DNA of 64,000 bases from Lunularia cruciata (lineage: Eukaryota > Streptophyta > Marchantiopsida > Lunulariales > Lunulariaceae), in assembly GCA_948567375.1 (NCBI GenBank), contig OX419762.1, positions 253,001 through 317,000 on the forward strand, given 5' to 3'. The position numbers were made by a program, and so were the translations under genes. Under the pieces are notes generated by a model. That model did no database searches and had not been told where the DNA came from. It worked only from the letters and a program-made list of their open reading frames with translations. Numbering within the stretch: the stretch's first letter is position 1; each line of letters begins with the position of its first letter. Positions 57,562-64,000 of the stretch are shown piece after piece.

Positions 57562-57675
57562 CTTCTCATACAGACTCTATTGGGGCTTAGCCCCATGTTA
57601 CCTTTTTTGTCTCTCCCTTGTACGGCTTGATGGGGTCTTCCCATCCTTCATTTATCCTACGTGGCCGCCTTTCTC
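57562..57675 (+). repeat. 5-prime-truncated RLE-LINE tail, best hairpins
   Basis: Begins CTTCTCATACAGACTCTATT. Perfect GGGGC-tta-GCCCC at 57582-57594 and perfect GATGGG-gtctt-CCCATC at 57629-57645. Ends CCTACGTGGCCGCCTTTCTC. It is preceded by a 29-bp tandem repeat, AGTTTGTGAGTTTTGTGCTC (57511 and 57541). Confidence 0.88.
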
Positions 57676-58440
57676 TTTTAGCATATGAGAGTTCTCTAAT
57701 TTGTTTATATTATACACCTTAGTATAGGGTACAGCCCATGCTCACCTCCTCCCCAAGTGGCTTACTCCATTCTTACCTCCCTCAGGTCCCATATGTAGCA
57801 CGGACTTTCCCACCTACATAGGCATTGTTGCCATATTTCTGGATATTTGATAGTACTATCCGCCATACTTTCTCTATTCTACTAGGCCGTGCATGCTCCC
57901 ACAACTATCAAATGAGTGTTGTAGGCAGTAGTTAGCTCTCTCCATAGCCATGGGCAGATGCGGCCTCATAGGGCAGGAGGCCATAGCACCAACAACATAT
58001 ATCTGCACTTGGGCTCTAGTAGTCCCTCATTTAGCAGATAGGTTCTCTCATCATGGCCGTTCCTTCCTATCAGGTCATATCATGATAGTGGATTTGAGCT
58101 TTTATGACTTCCAAGCGTATCTTTGATTGGCTCATGACTTATTGCTAGGCCTTACATGCTCGTCACCCCTCTAGTTCATTGACTTTGTCTCCCTAGACTC
58201 TAGAATCCCCAAGCTTATCTCAATGAGTGTATGCACACTCACACACTTACTAGCATCTCCATTGATGTGCCTTTACTTGACAGAGCTAGGATCTTCTCTT
58301 GTGAGAGAAAGGCTATGGAGCATGGTTCCAACTTTCACACTTGTTTGATGACTTCTATTTTACATCCAAGGAATTTACCACAACACTACGATAGAGGTTG
58401 GATCTCCCACATCTAGCTCTCATGTGCCTTTTGACCCAAT
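57676..58440. other. No recognised feature
   Basis: Pyrimidine-rich text with scattered short frames on the plus strand. It may be the decayed upstream part of the frame at 58441, but no homology is recognised. Confidence 0.25.
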
Positions 58441-58740
58441 GTGCATGTGGTTCACCACACGACATGCAAGGGATACATTTTTTACGATGTGCAGTTGGTT
58501 GGGAGCCCACCAAAGTCCATGATGCAATTTGTGATATGGTCGCTTAGCTCTTACGAGCTATACTGGCTCCAAGTTCAGATTGAGCAATTTTTGGATCTAC
58601 TAAGACCACCTATCCATTGGGCACAAGCAAATATTGTTACTTTCACAAATGGTCATCGTACCTTGCATGACATGGTGGTGGAAATGCTCTACGAGTGGAG
58701 TCATTGGCAGGAGCAAGCATATATGAAAAAGCAGCAGTGA
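58441..58740 (+). pseudogene. Unidentified protein-like ORF
   Basis: 99 codons in the plus frame: KGYIFYDVQLVGSPPKSMMQ, FVIWSLSSYELYWLQVQIEQ, HWAQANIVTFTNGHRTLHDM, YEWSHWQEQAYMKKQQ. It is Trp-rich with helix-like segments. The ATG-less start and the adjacent solo LTR suggest the end of a transposon protein rather than a host gene, but no family is recognised. Confidence 0.35.
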
Positions 58741-58755
58741 CCATTGCCTCTAGTG

Positions 58756-59334
58756 TGTAAGAGCATGAGAAGCATAGAAGATTGGAACTCAAGAAGCACA
58801 CAAGGTTGTAACTCTCAAAAAACTCTGATGCACCAAAGAAGCACACTGTCTTTATTACATAGCCAAGAGGATCCACTCAAAGGGAGTTACACACTTAGAT
58901 AAGATACATGGATTAGTGGCATATCAATGAGCTCCACCTTAGATTAGATGCATGGATTGGTGACATGTTGATTATTATCTTATTTGGTTGGTCAAACAAG
59001 TTAGACCAAAAAGAATCTTTAGGAAATCTTCTTGTAAGGAGCTCAAAATAGCATGGAAGAGGTACAATTGGAAAGATCCCAATGACAAATGAGGTGGGAG
59101 TAAGCAACACTTTATCTATCAGAAGGGATTAAGATTCTATTTTTGAGGCCTAATTCTTTTGTTTAAGCCTCTAAAATTGACTTTGAAGTTTTTGACGTAT
59201 TTTGACTTTGCATTATTAGTGGAAGTCCTCTTTTGGAGACTCTTCTATTTGACCTACTTCATGTTTAACCTCTCTAAAGATATTACCAAACCCATTTTCA
59301 CATATAGCTAATTTTTTTAGCTAATAGTATTACA
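58756..59334 (-). repeat. Solo LTR-A
   Basis: 579 bp in the orientation of A1, start TGTAAGAGCATG, end AATAGTATTACA. Flanks TAGTG (58751-58755) and TTGTG (59335-59339) differ at one base. It shares TTGGTTGGTCAAACAAG, CAATTGGAAAG and TTTTGAGGCCTAATTC with other LTR-A copies. Confidence 0.88.
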
Positions 59335-59529
59335 TTGTGGCAAGGAGGACCACTATGTACAAATGCTATCCTCAGATACCTTTGTCTCCCTAGCGATTGA
59401 GATTTTTTAGCACCTACATCACCATTCTGAGCATCTTCTTGTGGATGTAGAATGAGGTTGTTTGTAGAGAAGAGGGGTGTTGGATACCTCTCCAGCCATG
59501 CTCATATCCTTTTACCAATAGTGCATTTT
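59335..59529. other. Short spacer between LTR-A and element C2
   Basis: Continues the DNA interrupted by the solo LTR-A. Nothing recognised. Confidence 0.3.
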
Positions 59530-59941
59530 TGTAACAATATGGAGTTTAGCGATGTAGTCAGTCAAGCTCACAAAGTAGCACATAAGAGAAATTAGCCTAG
59601 AATATTCCGAAAGTATCTAGGAAGCTTCTTGGGAAGCTTCCCGGTAAGCTTAGCTTGCACCTTAAGTAAGTAGCTTCTAGAAGCTTCCAACTAGCTTAGC
59701 TTGCACGCCAAGTAGGCGGCTTCTAGAAGGAAGCTTCTTGAGAAGCTTCCTAGTTAACTTGGCTTGCACTCTAAGAAAGCGGCTTGAGGAAGCTTCTTGA
59801 GAAGCTTCTCAAGGGCCTTGTATGCTACCTATAAATACCAAAGCCAAAGCTCATGCTAGGCATTCAGAGTGTTCCCTCATTCAAGTGTCCCAATGTGAGT
59901 TTCCATTCTCCTATTTCTCTCCTCGGTTTTGGTCTTTTACA
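59530..59941 (+). repeat. 5-prime LTR of C2 with heat-shock-element-like palindromes
   Basis: 412 bp, TGTAACAATATGG ... GGTCTTTTACA. The U3 part 59621-59810 contains at least six AAGCTTC-based palindromes. 59675-59687 is TTCTAGAAGCTTC, an exact TTCnnGAAnnTTC, and 59730-59749 is GAAGCTTCttgaGAAGCTTC. A TATAAATACC box follows at 59830-59839. The array stands directly upstream of the TATA box. Confidence 0.9.
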
Positions 59942-59942
59942 T

Positions 59943-59957
59943 TGGTATCAGAGCAGG
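59943..59957 (+). promoter_or_regulatory. Initiator-Met tRNA primer-binding site of C2
   Basis: TGGTATCAGAGCAGG, one base after the LTR. It is the standard plant initiator-Met primer site, and intact. Confidence 0.93.
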
Positions 59958-60212
59958 AATGGGATGGATGGAATTTATGGACCACCAAATCCACTTCCGC
60001 CAAACCATTGGGACTTTCATGTCCAAATATTACCAAAGCATCGTTTCACACAATTCATCACCTCGCGCTTTGGGGAAGATTTTATACATATGATCACCGT
60101 GTCAAAGGAACCCTTGATACTTCCAGTTGTAACTTATGGAGAACGGTGGACGTGTTGTATCTATGTGTTAATCAATTAGATAAATTGAGAGTAGTAGAAT
60201 AGAGTAGTAGCA

Positions 60213-61074
60213 ATGGCGGAAATACCGGATGTTATCCTTGCAATGCAACAACAAATCGAGCATCTTACTTGATTGTTGGATGAACGAGACCAGCAATGAC
60301 GAGAACAAATAGACAGAGCGCCAGTTCAAGATGGAGAAGATCACATTTGATTCCAAAACCCAAAGTGTTTGAAGGCAAGAATCTTCTAGGCACAGTGGAG
60401 AATTTTTTGTTTAACTGCAAATGTTACTTTGAAGCCACCAATCTTCAAGATGTGCGGAAACAAATTCTCTTGGCTTCTAGCCAATTAGATGGCGTGGCAA
60501 AACTTTGGTGGCAATTCCGAGTAGAAAGAGCTGAACGACAAATTGTTACACCGATTTTGACATGGGCAAAATTCAAGGATGCAATACTTGGTCGATTTCA
60601 AACTATAAATGCAACCCGAGCTGCACAAGATAAATTGGCGGAGTTGAGGCAGATTGGCTCAGTGAGAAGCTACATCACACAATTTCAGAACATCATCATG
60701 CAAATTCCAGATATCTAAGAAGGTGAAGTTCTAGATCGACTTGTGCAAGGATTGAAGTCACAAACCAAATTGGAGGTGACCATGCGGGAGCCACAGAACG
60801 TAGAAGAAGCCATGCAATTGGCTGAGCGTTTTGATTCCTTGGTTGCGACAACTTGGTCTCGACCTCGACCTACACAAAGCCTACCAGTACCACGAGTGGA
60901 AGAACCAATACCAATGGAGATTGATGCTATCCAACAAAGACCACTTGGCACAGCAGATAGAGAAAGATTACAACAAAATGGAGGTTGTTTTTATTGTCGC
61001 CAGTTGGGGCATCGCATTGCTGAATGTCCACTCAAGAATGGACGACCTCTACAAATTGCCCAAGTGGAGGTTGT
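60213..61074 (+). pseudogene. Gag of C2, broken by stops and truncated by A2
   Basis: Start MAEIPDVILAMQQQIEHL at 60213, with early stops at about 60270-60350. The capsid region (60341-60716) reads VFEGKNLLGTVENFLFNCKC, LASSQLDGVAKLWWQFR, DAILGRFQTINATRAAQDKL and IGSVRSYITQFQNIIMQIPD. After a stop at 60716 it continues EGEVLDRLVQGLKSQTKLEV and ends with a CCHC knuckle, CFYCRQLGHRIAEC (about 60986-61027), with all ligands intact. The capsid packages the genomic RNA in the Gypsy cycle. A2's LTR cuts the frame at 61075. Confidence 0.88.
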
Positions 61075-61656
61075 TGTAATACTCCGAGGACAAGAGAAGA
61101 GAGAAAACACAGATTGCACACTCAAACATTTGATGCCCCAAGGGAGCACCTTCTCTTTATTATATAGACAAAGAGGATCTCCTCCAAGGAAGCTCCACCA
61201 TAGGATTACGGACACAGATAGGTGACATGTCAGCAAGCTCCACCCTTGGATTACTTACTTGGATGGGTGACCTGTCTGGTCTAAGTCCTATCTGGTTGGT
61301 CAAACAAGCTTTGACCGGAGGGAATATTTTAAGGAATCTTCTTATAGGAATCTCAGAATCATGTGAGTAAGTTACCATTGGAAAGCTCTTGACAAGACAA
61401 AGCAAGGGAGAGGGAAGGCTAGCCTTTCCTTTGTTGGGGAGAATGAGCACATTTTCAAGGCCTAATTCATCCGTTTAGGCCTCCGAATATTGCCTTCAAA
61501 GATTTTAGGCATATTTTGGTTCCTACTCTATTAGTAAAAGTCCCCTTTTGGTGATACTTCTATCTAATCTATTTTGACCATCATGTATAACATCATTCTA
61601 GAAGTTACCAAACCGAATTTCACATCTAGATCATATGGCTAACCCTTGGTATTACA
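61075..61656 (-). repeat. 3-prime LTR of A2
   Basis: 582 bp, TGTAATACTCCGAGG ... CTTGGTATTACA. The adjoining GACCTCCTTCCTTTTAAGA is the polypurine tract on the minus strand. It contains CTTTATTATATAGAC, the reverse complement of the TATA-like GTCTATATAATAAAG. The expected 5-bp duplication (GTTGT on this side) cannot be checked within the window. Confidence 0.92.
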
Positions 61657-61669
61657 GACCTCCTTCCTT

Positions 61670-62751
61670 TTAAGACGTAACATCCTCGTTGCGCAATTGT
61701 TGCTCAAATGCTTGTACCAACACCGGTGCATGTGCCAAATTGGCAGCGGGTTCCCAGGTTGCTTCATAGAGGGGGTAACCTTTACATTGTACTAGATATC
61801 CCACCCACAGATGGCGAGTACCATGCATGCACTTTTGGAGAATCCGCTCCACTTCATATTCCTCTGTGCCATCAATGAGTGTCGGACAATGTCGATGTCC
61901 TGTGTGGAAGGACTTTGGCCTGATTGGGGAGCATATCTGTGTAGTAGGGAGACATGGAACACAAGATGGATCTTCATGTGTGGTGGTAGCTCAAGGTGAT
62001 AGGCCACAGCGCCGATGCGACGAAGAATCGAGAAAGGCCCAATAAAACGAGGTCTGAGCTTACGAGATCCAACTAATGTGAGGTTGGTTGTTGATAGCCA
62101 CACTTGATCCCCAACATTGAACTCCATGTGCCTACGGTGTGCATCAGCATACTGCTTTTGTTGATTTTGCACAATCTGTAACCTATGCTTGGCGCTCTCC
62201 ACACCTTGTTGGATTCTAGAAACAAATGTGTTGACTGCATCAACCTTGGTAGCCACTGGACAGATCTTCATCAAGCTAGAAGGTGTGAAGGGATGCTCAC
62301 CATACATGAGGAAGAACGGAGTGACCTTGGTGGAGGCATTCACTAAATTTTTGTAAGCGAATTCCACCAACGGTAGTAGGGTGTCCCACCTCTCTTGCTC
62401 TTCTAAGGTGAAGCCGCGTAACATGTCTTCAATCGTATGATTAGCCCACTCTGTTTGGCCATCTCTTTGTGGGTGGTAAGCTGTAGACATGACCAAACCA
62501 ACACTCTTTGGTTTTGAAGAGAACACCCTAAACAAACTGGTGAATTGGGTGCCTCTATCGGTGATGAGTACTCTAGATAAGCCATGGTGAGCAAAGACTG
62601 CATCTAAGTATAGTTGAGCTAGTTGTGGAGTGGTCACCTCCTTGGTGGTAGGGCGTACATGAATCATTTTGTTGAGCTGGTCCACAAAGACCACAATGGA
62701 TTCAAACCTTGAGGTGGTCTTGGGTAATTTGCAGATGAGATCCATACTCAC
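61670..62751 (-). pseudogene. Integrase core and chromodomain of A2
   Basis: 319 codons open at 62751-61792. VSMDLICKLP carries the first catalytic Asp, VLITDRGTQFTSLF the second, and QRDGQTEWANHTIEDM the Glu, with exactly 35 residues between the second Asp and the Glu (DD35E). Next come GDQVWLSTTNLTL and LRPRFIGPFSILRRIG, VFHVSLLHRY, the chromovirus C-terminal segment. After a frame change, 61852-61670 reads YLVQCKGYPLYEATWEP, the chromodomain (one aromatic Trp is Cys). The integrase active site is therefore intact on paper, although the ORF is split. Confidence 0.9.
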
Positions 62752-63240
62752 TTGTTCTCAACGTTGGGTAGGAGTGGAGAGAGGTTGAAGGAGCCTTGTA
62801 GGAGTTTGATTAGAAGCTTTGTTCTGTTGACAAAGTAGGCAACTACGCACATAGTCCATCACGTCGTTGCTCATCTTGGGCCAATAGTAATGGCGCTTGA
62901 CTGCATCCAAGGTCTTGTCTACTCCAACATGAGCTACAATGGCCAAATCATAACATTCCGCTAGAATGGTGGTGCATAAGTCCAGGACATTTGGGATCCA
63001 TAATCTGCCATCCCAAAAGGTGAGTCCTTGGGTGCTGGTGACACCTTTGGACGATTGTGCTTCTACAACCTATGGATCAGTTTTTGTAGCAGCTAGAATC
63101 TCTTGCCAAAATTCAGGGTTAATCTTAACCTTTGCCACCAAGTTGTTGGCCATTGGCATACGGATGAATGCATGTGCCAGCTGTTTCTGACCTTCCACGT
63201 AGGTGATTGTCATGTTGAAGCGTTGTCACCACTCTGCCTA
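62752..63240 (-). pseudogene. Integrase zinc-binding domain and linker of A2
   Basis: 62946-62758 reads VAHVGVDKTLDAVKRHYYWP, KMSNDVMDYVRSCLLCQQNK, the HHCC domain with CxxC kept. A TGA at 62757-62755 sits where A1 has TGG (TPTQHWEQVSLDL), a clear Trp-to-stop transition separating this domain from the core. 62950-63240 is a poorly conserved linker before RNase H. Confidence 0.85.
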
Positions 63241-64000
63241 CCGAATTTGGCGATGAGCTAGATCATTCTGCGTCTCGAGGTAGACTAGAGGTTTGTGGTC
63301 TGTTTCTACTACAAATACCTTCATGCCGAGGTAGTGCTTCCAATGCTTGGTAGAACGATGGCCAACTCTTCTCGTTTTTTGGTGTGGTAGTTGCGCTCTA
63401 CTGGTAACAACTTTCAAGAGAAATATGCAATTGGATGCCATCCGTCATGCCACTCTTGTTGTAGGATTGCTCCTATTGCTACACCTGATGCATCTATAGC
63501 CAACTTGATTGGATGTTTTGGGTCATACCACTTCAAGATTGGTGCATGTAGCAAGGCGGCCTTCAATTCTTGAAAGGCCAACTCTTGTGTGGTTCCCCAT
63601 ATCCACTTCTTCCCCTTGCCAAGTAGTGCTGTTAAAGGCTGTGCAACCTTGGAGAAGTCCTTGACAAATCTACAATAGAATCTCGTCAACCCCAAGAAGC
63701 TCTTAAGTTGAGTCTGATCTTCTGGGGCACTCCATTTTTGAATGACCTCTATTTTATCTGTCAACACTTGAATGCCCTCTTCACTTACTCTATGCCCTAA
63801 GTAGTCTACTTCAGACCTGCCAAACTCACACTTTGAGATTTTGGCGTACAACTGATTCTGTCTTAGAATCTGGAGGACCTCTCGTAGATGTTGTTTGTGT
63901 TCTATCATCGTGCTACTGTATACTAAGATATCATCCAAGAAGACGATAACAGACTTATCCAAGTATGGATGAAATATGTCATTCATTAGGCTCATGAAAG
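63241..64000 (-). pseudogene. Reverse transcriptase and RNase H of A2, continues beyond window
   Basis: 63995-63414 is open: [20 protein letters not shown] then [20 protein letters not shown] (the FLDD catalytic pair), [33 protein letters not shown] (connection), then [16 protein letters not shown] (RNase H Asp). A TGA follows PIAYFS where CGA (Arg) is expected. The frame goes on to KREELA (RNase H Glu), shifts near 63360, then VVETDHKPLVYLETQ. Catalytic residues are present but the frame is interrupted. Confidence 0.9.

Larger units (their letters stand above)
59530..61074 (+). mobile_element. Gypsy element C2, 5-prime part only
   Basis: Complete LTR (59530-59941), primer site and gag, then abruptly cut at 61074 by the LTR of A2. 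Pol and the 3-prime LTR are not in the window and presumably lie beyond A2. This copy is better preserved than C1. Confidence 0.88.
61075..64000 (-). mobile_element. Gypsy chromovirus A2, 3-prime half, inserted in C2
   Basis: 3-prime LTR 61075-61656, polypurine tract 61657-61675, then chromodomain, integrase, RNase H and RT running to the window edge on the minus strand. The rest lies outside. It is the youngest-looking family A copy: longest open frames and fewest stops. Confidence 0.92.

Noticed and set aside
60715-61450. Minus-strand frames over the C2 gag and A2 LTR
   Set aside because: Shadows of the plus-strand gag and of LTR-A sequence.

Overview
This is a window of a land-plant nuclear genome: one recognisable host gene at the left edge, then about 60 kb of stacked, decayed transposable elements. 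The plant call rests on a spliced OXIDATIVE STRESS 3 (OXS3)-family gene, chromodomain Ty3/Gypsy elements primed by plant initiator-Met tRNA (TGGTATCAGAGC-type sites), a FAR1-like Mutator transposase relic and a PIF/Harbinger transposase relic. The species cannot be named. A restriction-like-endonuclease (RLE) LINE family is unusual for a flowering plant and hints at a non-angiosperm lineage, but that is inference.

Layout. 1-1152 (minus): OXS3-like gene, second visible exon running off the left edge. 1153-7780: gene-flanking DNA with CpG-containing stretches and fragments of a LINE tail. 7785-11262: RLE LINE copy 1 (plus), interrupted by a perfect solo LTR of Gypsy family A. 12600-36625: a Mutator-like transposase relic (plus) split by Gypsy element A1 (minus, 13765-36068). 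A1 is itself split by Gypsy element B (15615-22052), by an inverted solo LTR-C followed by a complete Gypsy element C1 (23024-28894), and by a 3.7-kb insertion D (29417-33117) that carries a long coiled-coil ORF and no visible polymerase. 36626-44180: solo LTR-A, AT-rich DNA and unknown coiled-coil relics. 44467-44536: (AT)n. 44840-46600 (minus): PIF/Harbinger transposase relic split by a solo LTR-A. 46900-49540: CpG-containing DNA with tandemly duplicated LINE tails. 49557-52922: RLE LINE copy 2 (plus), the better copy. 53000-57675: further LINE 3-prime tails in gene-like intergenic DNA. 58441-59334: an unidentified ORF and a solo LTR-A. 59530-61074: start of Gypsy C2 (plus), cut by Gypsy A2 (minus), which continues beyond 64000.

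Three Gypsy LTR families are resolved by comparing copies inside the window. LTR-A (about 570-600 bp, one 760 bp) starts TGTAATA and ends ATTACA. LTR-C (about 410-430 bp) starts TGTAACAATATGG. LTR-B is a 435-bp core with odd 100-bp flanking repeats. Several insertions have 5-bp target duplications that can be read directly. Almost all coding relics are broken by stops explicable as C-to-T or G-to-A transitions, which fits old methylated DNA. Gene-like DNA keeps CpG; transposon DNA has largely lost it.

The most interesting items are the RLE LINE with a conserved two-hairpin, non-poly(A) 3-prime end seen about ten times, the heat-shock-element-like palindromes in LTR-C, and the polymerase-less coiled-coil element D.
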